A stretch of DNA of 64,000 bases from 'Nostoc azollae' 0708. Lineage in GTDB: Bacteria > Cyanobacteriota > Cyanobacteriia > Cyanobacteriales > Nostocaceae. Shown here in pieces: positions 9,284 through 18,513 of this stretch (positions within the stretch are counted from its first letter, which is position 1; each line of letters opens with the position of its first letter). The DNA lies in the NCBI RefSeq assembly GCF_000196515.1, contig NC_014248.1:496001-560000 (forward strand), in the 5' to 3' direction. Made by a program: the position numbers and the translations under genes. The notes beneath the pieces are model-generated. The model was given only the letters and a program-made list of their open reading frames with translations. It was not told where the DNA came from and made no database searches.

Positions 9284-9757
9284 ATGAATTTTTCCAGTAC
9301 AGACCTAGAGTAGCGAGAAGACGAATTAAAGACACGGACCACCTTTTTAACCTATAGTTTCATTGGCTCGTTGACTCTACATATTGGGTTGCTGGCTTCT
9401 GCTATTGGGAATCTACTCACGAAAGTGCCCCAAGAAGAGCCAGTATAAATCACTTTTGTAGAGATTCCACCGGAAGAAATAAAACCTATACAACAACCAG
9501 AAGAAGACATAAAACCTAAAGTTGTTGATAATTCACAGATTTTCACCAGTACAAATAATCATTCTGATTCCTCTCCGAGCGGAGTTCTACCGCAACCACA
9601 AAAAAACACAGTAGTTTCGTCTCAACCTGCTGTGATTCTGGCTCCGAAAACAGAACCTCTCAAACCTTTACCTTCGATTACAAAGGAAAGTGGCTCTTCA
9701 TTACATATGATGCTAAATTTCGTTCACAAAAACAAGGAAAACCTTATCATGCAATAA
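9284..9757 (+). pseudogene. tonB: TonB-like protein N-terminal part with in-frame stops
   Basis: From the ATG at 9284 one continuous frame reads MNFSSTDLE, a TAG, then TFLTYSFIGSLTLHIGLLAS (the single membrane anchor) and KVPQEEPV. A TAA follows, then a Pro/Glu-rich stretch (EIPPEEIKPIQQPEEDIKP) as in TonB linkers, stopping at 9757. The C-terminal TonB domain is absent. TonB transmits energy from ExbB/ExbD to outer-membrane siderophore receptors. Its position, divergent from exbB, supports the call. Confidence 0.75.
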
Positions 9758-9985
9758 AAACTGGCATTATTTATTAACATTTTAGAGGTTGGTCGTAGAT
9801 TCTAGCTTTTTGCCTTTTTTGCCTTTATTTTTGGACGAAATTTTTATATTTAATTAATAGTTTGGCATAACAGGTACTGAAGAACCTGAAAAGTTACTCG
9901 AAGCAGGGAAACCCTTCCACCGCAGTGGCTCAACTTTTCAAGACATATTCTTGCAGAAAAATTAGTCTGCGTCTCTGCTACATTA

Positions 9986-11035
9986 TTAAATGTACTTCAG
10001 TTTGGAATGAGCAGCCAAAATAATTTTTTCTGTTTCCTTCCAACTAATACATTTGTCAGTTACTGAAACACCATATTGTAATTCTTCACGTTTCCCTGTA
10101 ATTGGTTGACTACCTTCATATAAATTTGATTCCAGCATCATTCCTACAATTGAGGTATTACCATCGACGATTTGCTGAATTACATTTTCTAACACAAGAG
10201 ATTGTAATCTGTAGTCCTTATTCGTATTACCATGACTACAATCAATCACTATTCTCGGGGGTAAATTTTCTGCTTTCAATTGTTCCTCAACTAGTCTGAT
10301 ACTTTCTGGATCAAAGTTAGGCTGATTTCCACCACGTAAAATTACATGACCATGAGCATTTCCTCTAGTTTGAAATACACTGACCTGTCCTTTTTGATTA
10401 ATTCCTAAGAAATTATGTGGAGTTTTCGCTGATTTTAAAGCATTTAAAGCTACATGAATATTACCATCGGTACCATTTTTAAAACCCACTGGCATAGAAA
10501 GACCACTAGCCATTTCTCTGTGAGTTTGTGATTCAGTTGTCCTAGCTCCAATTGCTGACCAAGCAACCAATTCACTAATATATTGAGGGATGATGGGATC
10601 AAGTGCTTCTGTGGCAGTTGGTAAACCTAATTCCGCTAATGTTAATAACAGATTCCTGGCGATTAATATACCGTGTTCTACATGGAAAGAATCATCCATC
10701 TCTGGATCATTAATTAAACCCTTCCAGCCTACAGTTGTTCTTGGTTTTTCAAAATAGACCCGCATAATCAGCACCAGTTTATCTTGAACTTTCTCTGCTA
10801 GAACTTTCAATTTTTCAGCATATTCTATAGCAGCTTTTGGATCGTGGATTGAACATGGACCAACTACAATAAATTTTCTGATATCTTGAAAATCAAGAAT
10901 ATCTTCTATTTGTTGTCTGAATTTCAAAATTGTGTTTTCAGCATATTTCGTTAGAGGTAATTTTGCTTTGACTTCATTGGGAGTTAAGAGAACGTGCGAA
11001 CTTTTAATGTTAGTGTTAATTAATTTGTTGATCAT
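9986..11035 (-). CDS. 3-deoxy-7-phosphoheptulonate synthase (DAHP synthase, class I)
   Basis: This enzyme condenses phosphoenolpyruvate with erythrose 4-phosphate at the entry to the shikimate pathway. The 349-residue protein shows the class I signatures: VVGPCSIHDPKAA, MRVYFEKPRTTVGWKGLIND, the PEP/metal segment GARTTESQTHREMASGLSMP with VGFKNGTDG, RGGNQPNF, and DCSHGNTNKD. Length and motifs fit the AroF/AroG/AroH type that is feedback-controlled by aromatic amino acids; which one controls it cannot be read. It is monocistronic here. The ATG at 11035 fits homologue starts. Confidence 0.95.
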   Translation of the reverse strand: MINKLINTNIKSSHVLLTPNEVKAKLPLTKYAENTILKFRQQIEDILDFQDIRKFIVVGPCSIHDPKAAIEYAEKLKVLAEKVQDKLVLIMRVYFEKPRTTVGWKGLINDPEMDDSFHVEHGILIARNLLLTLAELGLPTATEALDPIIPQYISELVAWSAIGARTTESQTHREMASGLSMPVGFKNGTDGNIHVALNALKSAKTPHNFLGINQKGQVSVFQTRGNAHGHVILRGGNQPNFDPESIRLVEEQLKAENLPPRIVIDCSHGNTNKDYRLQSLVLENVIQQIVDGNTSIVGMMLESNLYEGSQPITGKREELQYGVSVTDKCISWKETEKIILAAHSKLKYI

Positions 11036-11362
11036 GGTGTAAATCTCTAGCCTGGCTTATGTAATCTTATTTTGTGTGTAGATGAATACTATATACAGTA
11101 TAAACGAAAAATATCAGTAAGCCAATAATTATAATTAGTGTATTTAAATAATAAATAAAATTAATTGCTCACTCTAGTAAATTTATCATTGGACATAAAT
11201 TTTTAGCCTCAATTGCTAGTAACGCCGTAAATTCAAAATTCAGATGAAGTTGCATAGAATCATAAAATTATATTTTCATGACAATTACGGCAGATAAATG
11301 CAGATGAAGATAGATGAATTAATTGATTTTATGATTCTGTGCAATCTCTTATGGACTGGGTA
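11036..11362. other. AT-rich gene-free stretch upstream of the DAHP synthase gene
   Basis: No supported gene is present. The stretch is AT-rich and presumably holds the promoter of the leftward DAHP synthase gene. No operator could be recognised. Confidence 0.4.
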
Positions 11363-11453
11363 TATAGCAGGAGTCAGAAGTCAGGAGTAAAACTCTCTTG
11401 GTGTCTAGGTTTCAATTTATATTCTGTACCTCATTGATCTTCAATCTGCTGTA
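11363..11453 (+). repeat. Dispersed repeat family A, copy 1
   Basis: This is about 90 bp with ends TAGCAG and CTGCTGTA. It contains two or three GTCAG(A/G)A heptamers followed by TAAAACTCTCTTG, GTGTCTAGGTTTCAAT and CTGTACCTCATTGATCT. The same order of blocks occurs at 20691, 31655 and 54285 (the last two on the other strand). Confidence 0.8.
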
Positions 11454-11470
11454 ACTAGCAATTTACGTTA

Positions 11471-11851
11471 TTAGCTGAATAATGAGTTTAATTGCATATA
11501 GCTTAATAACCAATTTGCTGCTGTTGCTCTCCGAGTTTGTCGAGGTCCAAATTCACCAATCTTGTAACCTTTAAAACCTAACTTTTGTTTGAGTATTTGT
11601 TTATTTTCTTGAGGAATAGAGCGAGTTAATTTCATAGTTCCGCGTCGAGATCCTAGAAAATTAGGTGGTTCTGGGTATTCATGTTGCCATTCTACTGCTA
11701 CAGAACTACTATCCCATTTTTCAGATATGGAATCGTAGCGATAGCCTAAGTAATGCCATACTAATTGGTTGACAGTAGAATCGTCAATTGTATCATTGAT
11801 GATTGCCCAAATTGTTTGTGTGTTGAGTGGTGGTAGGTTAGACATAAGCAA
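11471..11851 (-). CDS. DUF1823 family protein
   Basis: The 126-residue product reads MLMSNLPPLNTQTIWAIIND and continues through VNQLVWHYLGYRYD and KLGFKGYKIGEFGPRQTRRA, which are the hallmarks of the cyanobacterial DUF1823 family. The true start may be the second methionine (MSNLPPL, at 11845). The function is unknown. It has no membrane segment. It is intact and stands alone. Confidence 0.85.
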   Translation of the reverse strand: MLMSNLPPLNTQTIWAIINDTIDDSTVNQLVWHYLGYRYDSISEKWDSSSVAVEWQHEYPEPPNFLGSRRGTMKLTRSIPQENKQILKQKLGFKGYKIGEFGPRQTRRATAANWLLSYMQLNSLFS

Positions 11852-12035
11852 GTTAAAGTTTGTCAGTGATCAGTTGTCAACTAATTGCATAAAAGCAAAA
11901 AAAATTTTACTACCTAGATAGATTTCTAAAGACAGGCTTGATTCTATCATTTTAGAAAAATGCTAGAAGATTTATTGGTTACAACCAAGAAACATAACCA
12001 GAAGAAGCTACACTTTGCTTTTTCCCACTAATCAA

Positions 12036-13594
12036 TCAATCACAACCCCCACCTCCTGGAGTTTCGATCACAAAAATATCCCCTAGTTGCATCTCTACAG
12101 TTGCTGTACTACCTAAGATTTCCTCAGTGCCATTTTGACGTTGTACCCAGTTGTGTCCTACCTGTCTCCCTGCTGCACCATTTAATCCAAAGGGAGGAAG
12201 TAAACGATGGCTAGAGAGAATATTTGCAGTCATCTTTTCTAAAAATTTAATACGGCGAATTACCCTACTTCCACCCGAATATTTTCCTTTTCCTCGACTA
12301 TGAGGACGTAAACTAAAACTTTCCACCTGCACAGGATGACGGGTTTCTAAAACTTCAGGATCAGTTAAACGAGAATTAGTCATGTGGGTATGAACCCCAT
12401 CGCTACCATCAAAATTAATTCCTGCACCAGAACCGGCACAAATAGTTTCATAATATTGATATTGTTGATTACCAAAAATGAAATTATTCATTGTTCCTTG
12501 GGAAGCGGCCATCACACCCAAAGCACCATATAAAGCATCAACAATAGTTTGCGAAGTTTCTATATTACCTGCTAATACTGCTGCTGGATAAGTTGGTTTT
12601 AACATACAACCTTCCTTTAGGGATAATGATTTACAAAGGTTTGAGACAACCTGCATTGAGAGAAATATTATCATCAGCTAAAGTCCGAAATACATATAAA
12701 ACGGCAGCTTGAGTTACAGCTTTGGGGGTATTGAAGTTACTATTTAATTGTGCAGATGTCCCTATAAAATCAACTTTTGCACGACGATTATACCGGTCAA
12801 TTGTTATCACTACTTGGATTATTGCACCGCTATCGATTTCATAAATAGATGAACCATCTTTCAAAATATCAACTGCGCGTGTGACTGACTCCTCCGCATT
12901 ATCTTGGACAAACTGCATATAAGGATTAACTGTTTCTAGTTGATATTGATTGACCATTTTCACAAGTTCTTGAACTCCCCTTTTATTTATTAGCAGCAAT
13001 TTGGGCTTTTAAATCGGCAATGTTTTGCTCAGAATTACGACTAGGATAAGGATGATTTAATAAGAATTCTCTTACTGCTGCTTCTTGAAATTCTTCCTCT
13101 GCAACTAAGAGAAAATTATCAAAAATCATTCCTTCTTCTTCTACTGTGGTACTGTGAGGAGCCATAGAACCGGGAGTAATACCACCAATATCCGCTTAGT
13201 GCCCACGGGAAGCAACGGAAAAAAATATTTTGGCGTCTCTCTAAAAAGACGGGGGTAATGGCTGTGACATGAGGTAAATGTGTTCCACCGTTATAGGGGT
13301 TATTTGATAAATACACATTTCCTGGTTTGATATTGTGGCCTTAAGCATTTATTAAACTGCGGACACTTTCACTCATTGAGCCTAAGTGTACAGGAATATG
13401 AAGAGCATTAGCAACTAATAAACCAGAAACATCAAAAATAGCACAGGAAAAATCTAGACGCTCTTTAATATTGACTGATACTGATGCTGCTGTATATTGC
13501 AAAATAATTCCCATTTGTTCTAAGATGAGATGAACTGATAGAGATTTTTAGATATTTCTAAACGGACTGGATCTGGTTGAGATGTGGTGTACAT
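12036..13594 (-). pseudogene. Hydantoinase B/oxoprolinase subunit, broken
   Basis: The gene reads from [20 protein letters not shown] at 13594 through [59 protein letters not shown] and RIKFLEKMTANILSSHR to the glycine-rich end (VIETPGGGGCD) at 12036. It passes through at least five frame changes or stops. HyuB with HyuA hydrolyses 5-oxoproline or N-substituted hydantoins in an ATP-dependent way. The C-terminal 200 residues remain open (12674-12036), but the gene as a whole cannot make a full protein. Confidence 0.88.
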
Positions 13595-13674
13595 CTTTAA
13601 CCCTATTTCCAACTTCAAAATAAACGTTAGGGTGGCTTTCTTTGCATCAATCTAGTCTACTTTATCAGATGTTT

Positions 13675-14388
13675 CTAAATCGTATCTAGCTTAATACTTA
13701 ATTCCCGCAATTTTGATGCTTCACGTTCTGCTCTTTTAGTTTCTAATTCCGTAATTTCTAATTCTAGAATTCCTAATTATGCGGTTTCTTCAGGTGTGCT
13801 TACTAAATTCCCTTCAGATGTGAAATAACGTAATAAACCCTCATGAATTAATTCCTAAATACAAACTCAATTATTCACTCCATAAATGTCCTTCTTATTG
13901 GTTCCTATTGGTTGATATTTGCCATTTATTAACTGAGAACCTACAAATTATAATGTATAAGGGTCAAACCAAAAATATTCTGGTGTGCGGAAAGTATCTT
14001 GATAAAGTTCCTTTTTAGATTCTCTAACAGTTTTAGCTATTGTTGGTGAGAGAATTTCGACAATTACATGAGGATATTTACCGTCTTGTTCCCACACTAC
14101 CCAACTTTTACGGGTTTTGCGTTCAGTTCCTAAGACTACAAAAAAATCAGGTCCCCGAAAGTTTTCGGTTTTTCTCTAGTTAGGACTATAATAAATACTT
14201 AAATTTCCCGCAGCATCGAAATCAGTTCTATCCTTCCATAACCATTTAAGACATTTAATTAAGACCATAACTGGCTCTAAATGTAGTTCTGTTTCCACTG
14301 GTGGTTTATATAGTGATAAACCACTGGGAGGAAAAATTACATCTTCAGAGATATTTTGTTCATCTACTAATTCTTGAGTAATCATCAT
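13675..14388 (-). pseudogene. Uma2-family (DUF820) nuclease-fold gene, broken
   Basis: The start MMITQELVDEQNISEDVIFP at 14388 and the body (LKWLWKDRTDFDAAGNLSIYYSP, then RKTRKSWVVWEQDGKYPHVIV in another frame) are typical of Uma2 proteins. The end reads ERASEKL-like repeats closing with REASKLRELSIKLDTI at 13675. Several stops and shifts are present. It lies between the two hydantoinase parts and is in the same orientation. Uma2 members have a PD-(D/E)XK-like fold; their role is unclear. Confidence 0.8.
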
Positions 14389-14449
14389 GATATGATAGCA
14401 AGTAGTTATGTGTTGATTTTAGCATTAATTACAGTAGCTATAAATCTAA

Positions 14450-16560
14450 TTAAACAAGACGTTGCAAAATTAAATGATTACGCTTAGTTAATATGGCTTG
14501 CCAGTTAGGTTCAACTACAATGGTGCTGGTTTTTTCAACAATGATTGCATGCAGTACTGTTTATAGAATCTTCTGGTTGTAAATCTTCTCGTAGATAAAC
14601 TGGTGTATCATCCTATTTTTCACGTCACGAGTAAATATTTTTACTATTTCTACAGGCTGGGGTGTTTCCTCTCCAGGGCGTTTACGAATGATGACTGGTT
14701 CTTCAGGAGTATCCATTTTTTGGATTACTTCTACAAAAATAGATTCAATAATTAATAGTTTTTCAGTTTGAATAAAACCATATCTTGATTTATCTTCAGT
14801 TTCAAGACGATGTTGTATTAAGGTCACATCTGAGGTAAAGTCAACTGTGAAAATTGAATTATTACCCTCATACTTTAAATTAACTTTTTCGATTACTTCT
14901 TCTTCTAGTTTGATTTCTTCTTGGTGGTTTAATCCGCTACGGAATTCGATTTATAAACATGCTATTAATTGCTGTAGTTGAGGAATTAGTGCTTGCTTTA
15001 AAGGCTGTTCTACTCTGGGTACTCTGGTAGTTATCACGTCAGCTAACCCCATTCCATAAGCAGAAAGAACTCCAGCAAAATGGTGCAAAAATATCTTTTG
15101 TATTCCTAAAGTATCAGCAATTAAACAAGTAACTTGTCCACCTCCACCACCAAAATAACACAGTACATATTGACTGACATCATAACCACGTTGGAGGTGG
15201 ATTTTTTTAATAGCATTTGCCATATTTTCAAGAGCAATGCTAATAAAACCCGATGCAACTTGTTAAGGAGTACGACTATTTCCTGTCACACATGCGATAT
15301 CTTCAGCTACTTGGGTAAATTTGTGAATGACAATTTCTTTATCTAGGGGTAAATTACCTTCACTACCAAAAACTGCAGGGAAATATGCAGGCTGAATTTT
15401 GCCTAACATGACCTTAGCATCTGTGACTGTTAATAGTCCTCCACGTCGGTAAGAAGCTGGTCCAGGATTTGATCCAGCAGATTCTGCTCCTACACGATAA
15501 CTAGAACCATCAAAATCTAAAATTGAACGCCACCCGCAGCAATGGTATTAATTGCTAATACGGGAACTCGCATCTGCGCACCTGCAATTTCTGAATCTAG
15601 TTGTCTTTCATATTCTCCTTTAAAGTGAGCAACATCTGTACTTGTTCCTCCCATATCAAAGGTAATAATTAAATCAGAACCTGCTCTTTTCCTACTTTGA
15701 ACTGCACCGACAATACCACCAGCAGGACCAGTTAAAATGCTATCTTTCCCTTGAAATTTTTGTGCGTTGGTTAACCCTCCATCGGATTTCATAAACATTA
15801 ATTTTACGTTGGGTAAGTGACTAGCTACTTGCTTAACATAGCGACGGAGAATAGGAGTTAAATAACCATCAACAACGATTGTATCTCCTCTGCTGATGAG
15901 TTTTATTAATGGACTTATTTGAGGGGATATAGAGATTTGTATAAATCCGATTTCTTGGGTAATTGTAGCTACTTATTGTTCATGTTTAGCATAGCGATCA
16001 CTGTGCATAAATACAATTGCACAACTTCTAATTCCTGTGTTGTAAACTGTTTGTAAATCTTCTTTAAATTGTTCAATATTTACAGGTGTTAATTCATGTC
16101 CATTACCATCATATCTCTCATCTACCTCAATTACTTTCTCATAAATTATGCTAGGTAAAATAATTTGTCTGGCAAATATATTGGGGCGATTTTGATAAGC
16201 AATTCTCAAGGGATCTTTAAATCCTTTAGTAATGACCAAAGTTACTCTATCTCCATGTCTTTCTAAGAGCGCACTTCTAGCTACTGTTGTTCCCATTTTA
16301 ACTATTTCTATACCTTTGCTGGGAATAGACTCTTTAGCAGACATTCCGATAATATCCCGAATTCCTTGGATAACTGCATTTTCATATTGTTCAGGATTGT
16401 CTGATAATAATTTATAGACTATTACCCATTGATGGTTAGGTAGAGGGACAATTAAAAAACGTTCTGTATAACTTAGGAGTCTCTTTATTATTGTCTGATT
16501 CTTGGTGACAGCAACAATATCTGTAAATGTGCCACCTCTGTCTGCAAAAGTTTTCAACAT
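14450..16560 (-). pseudogene. Hydantoinase A/oxoprolinase subunit, broken
   Basis: It starts MLKTFADRGGTFTDIVAVT at 16560 (the ATP-site motif of the family) and runs to EQ at 15973. It continues in other frames through ILTGPAGGIVGAVQSRKRAG and FDMGGTSTDVAHF (15798-15517), CYFGGGGGQVTCLIADTLGI (15223-14951) and PEEPVIIRKRPGEETPQPVE (14827-14561). The last part, TIVVEPNWQAILTKRNHLIL, stops at 14450. Several stops and frameshifts separate these pieces. The gene was full length before it decayed. Substrate, 5-oxoproline or hydantoin, cannot be decided. Confidence 0.88.
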
Positions 16561-16566
16561 TTTAGC

Positions 16567-17010
16567 CTATACAGATATTGTTAAATCCTGAAACAAGGTA
16601 AAAAGCTCTACACAAATATCTTTAACTATATCAGGTGATATTTTATATTCTGTCGCCCAGCCGCTGTAAGCCCAATTTCCACAATAGCTATAATAAGCAT
16701 CTACTTGAGTTATTTCGTCCCAAATTGAATGAAATTCTATGTGATCTAATTTGTAGGGGGCGCTAAAACTAAAAGTACCATCTTCAGATGATTGTTGCCA
16801 AAAACATACTTTCAACATCCCATCTATTAATGACTCTGCATTAGGTATGAACATTTTAAATCCTTCAAACATTTTTTCGCACCATAATTCCGCTTCACTT
16901 GTATTTTCAGGGAAATACTTTCTGACAACTTCCGACATTTTTAACAAATATTGGTGCACTTCAAAATTGCCAAGTAAGACTTTTTCAAAGTCAGATGAAT
17001 TTCTGTGCAT
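16567..17010 (-). CDS. Hypothetical protein (147 aa)
   Basis: I do not recognise a family. The protein MHRNSSDFEKVLLGNFEVHQ is acidic, with aromatic-rich segments (FHSIWDEITQVDAYYSYCGN, WAYSGWATEYKIS). It has no membrane helix or signal peptide and is uninterrupted, unlike hyuA just downstream. Size and composition would suit a small immunity-type or regulatory protein, but that is only a guess. Confidence 0.55.
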   Translation of the reverse strand: MHRNSSDFEKVLLGNFEVHQYLLKMSEVVRKYFPENTSEAELWCEKMFEGFKMFIPNAESLIDGMLKVCFWQQSSEDGTFSFSAPYKLDHIEFHSIWDEITQVDAYYSYCGNWAYSGWATEYKISPDIVKDICVELFTLFQDLTISV

Positions 17011-17494
17011 TTTGTTGGTCTTTGGATTAATTTTGACTAAGGGGTTTTTATTATAGCAATTTGATGTGATTTTTGATAGCTTGCGTGGGCAGGAAAGTAG
17101 AGAGGCAGGGGTGTAGGGAGTTTTTCAGTGCAAGGCCCAGGATATTTTCACAAATATCAAAATATATGAAGTGAAAGAATCTAATAAGCCCAAAAAGCTG
17201 ATTCAGCCTACTTTCTTCTCTTCTGTCTCCTGCCATTTTAATTTTGGATTGGTATTGGAGAACCAGAGGCACGGCAGGTAATATTTTAAGTTTTAGATTG
17301 TTTAATCCCAAATCTAAAATCGTAATCATTCAGCTAATGCCTAACGGCACGCTACGCGAACAGCCATCAGCAGTCCACTTTTTCAGGCTAACACCAAAAA
17401 TACCTGTTTCATAATTAACCAATTTCTCAAACATTCTGACTCCTGACTCCTGACTTCTGAAGTCTTAGCTAAAATTTACAATTTTGCTCTCTCC
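17011..17494. other. Gene-free stretch with short repeats
   Basis: This holds a weak leftward frame (17051-17329) whose composition is not protein-like, a fragment of the dispersed CGCTACGCGAAC-type repeat near 17350, and three GTCAGGA-type heptamers on the minus strand near 17437-17460. Confidence 0.5.
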
Positions 17495-18280
17495 TTAACG
17501 AAATATTTCTGCAAAAAATTGTCGCATTGCTTTCCAAGAACGCTGCTCTACAGTTGGGTTATAAAGTGAGCCCTTGGGACCGTTTTTTGCTTCTGGATTA
17601 GTAAAGGAATGAACTGCACCACCGTAGGATATTAATTGCCAATCTACATTGGCTTGTCGCATTTCTCTTTCAAAGCCTTGGACTTGTTCTTGTGGGATAA
17701 AGGGATCATTGGCTCCATGTAATACTAAAACCTTTGACTTGATGTTTTTGGCATCTTCGGGGTTGGGGGTATCGAGGTTGCTATGAAAACTGGCTACACC
17801 TTGAATATTAGCACCAGTACGTGCTAATTCTAAGACTGTACCACCACCGAAGCAGTAACCAATGGCAGCAATACGTTTGGGATCAGTTAATTGATATTTT
17901 TGTAAAACTTGTACTCCAGCATTGACGCGATCGCGCATTAATGATCTATTATCACGATAAATTTTTGCTTGCGTTCCTGACTCTTGGATATTTTCTGGTC
18001 TGATCCCTTTACCATAAATATCAGCCGCAAAGGCAACATAACCCAGTTTGGCTAGTTGCTCAGTTCTTTTTTTTGTAAAAGACTGTAAGCCAGTCCAGTC
18101 GTGAACCACTAACACAGTAGGACGCTTTCCCTTGATCGCGTCATTATAAGCCAAATACCCTCCTAATACTGTATCACATTGCTTGTATTCAATTGTTTTG
18201 GTCTTAATAGCTGCCAATACATCCATAGTGGTAAATAATATAACCACAGGTGTAAACAAAACAGAAAGTAGAGTTTTCAT
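17495..18280 (-). CDS. Dienelactone hydrolase family protein, exported
   Basis: This alpha/beta hydrolase has 261 residues from MKTLLSVLFTPVVILFTTMD, whose first ~23 residues look like a signal peptide. The nucleophile is Cys143 in GYCFGGG, with Asp192 (GANDPF) and His224 (GAVHSF) completing the triad, as in dienelactone hydrolases. The frame is open to 18337, but the added 19 residues would hide the signal peptide, so I chose 18280. The substrate is unknown; the family hydrolyses lactones and esters. It is transcribed alone, divergent from the peptidase gene. It is intact. Confidence 0.88.
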   Translation of the reverse strand: MKTLLSVLFTPVVILFTTMDVLAAIKTKTIEYKQCDTVLGGYLAYNDAIKGKRPTVLVVHDWTGLQSFTKKRTEQLAKLGYVAFAADIYGKGIRPENIQESGTQAKIYRDNRSLMRDRVNAGVQVLQKYQLTDPKRIAAIGYCFGGGTVLELARTGANIQGVASFHSNLDTPNPEDAKNIKSKVLVLHGANDPFIPQEQVQGFEREMRQANVDWQLISYGGAVHSFTNPEAKNGPKGSLYNPTVEQRSWKAMRQFFAEIFR

Positions 18281-18513
18281 GATGCTGTAAATACTAAGAC
18301 ACTCATCACCCTTGATTATCCCCGTAAAGCCAACCAAAACGGGTGCAATCTCATACCCCCTACTTCAAAAATTTTACTTCTGCTTTATGGCTGATTTTCA
18401 GCAATTCATAAGACTGCCATTCTAGCAAGGTTAAATTGTTTAGTAGCGGTACATTATTAGTTAATAAATAAAAACCATTGTTCCGCTTATTAATCGGCTA
18501 CTAACATAAAACC

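Noticed and set aside
17051-17329. A 92-residue leftward frame
   Set aside because: No ribosome site, uneven composition and overlap with repeat-like sequence; no resemblance to any family I know.
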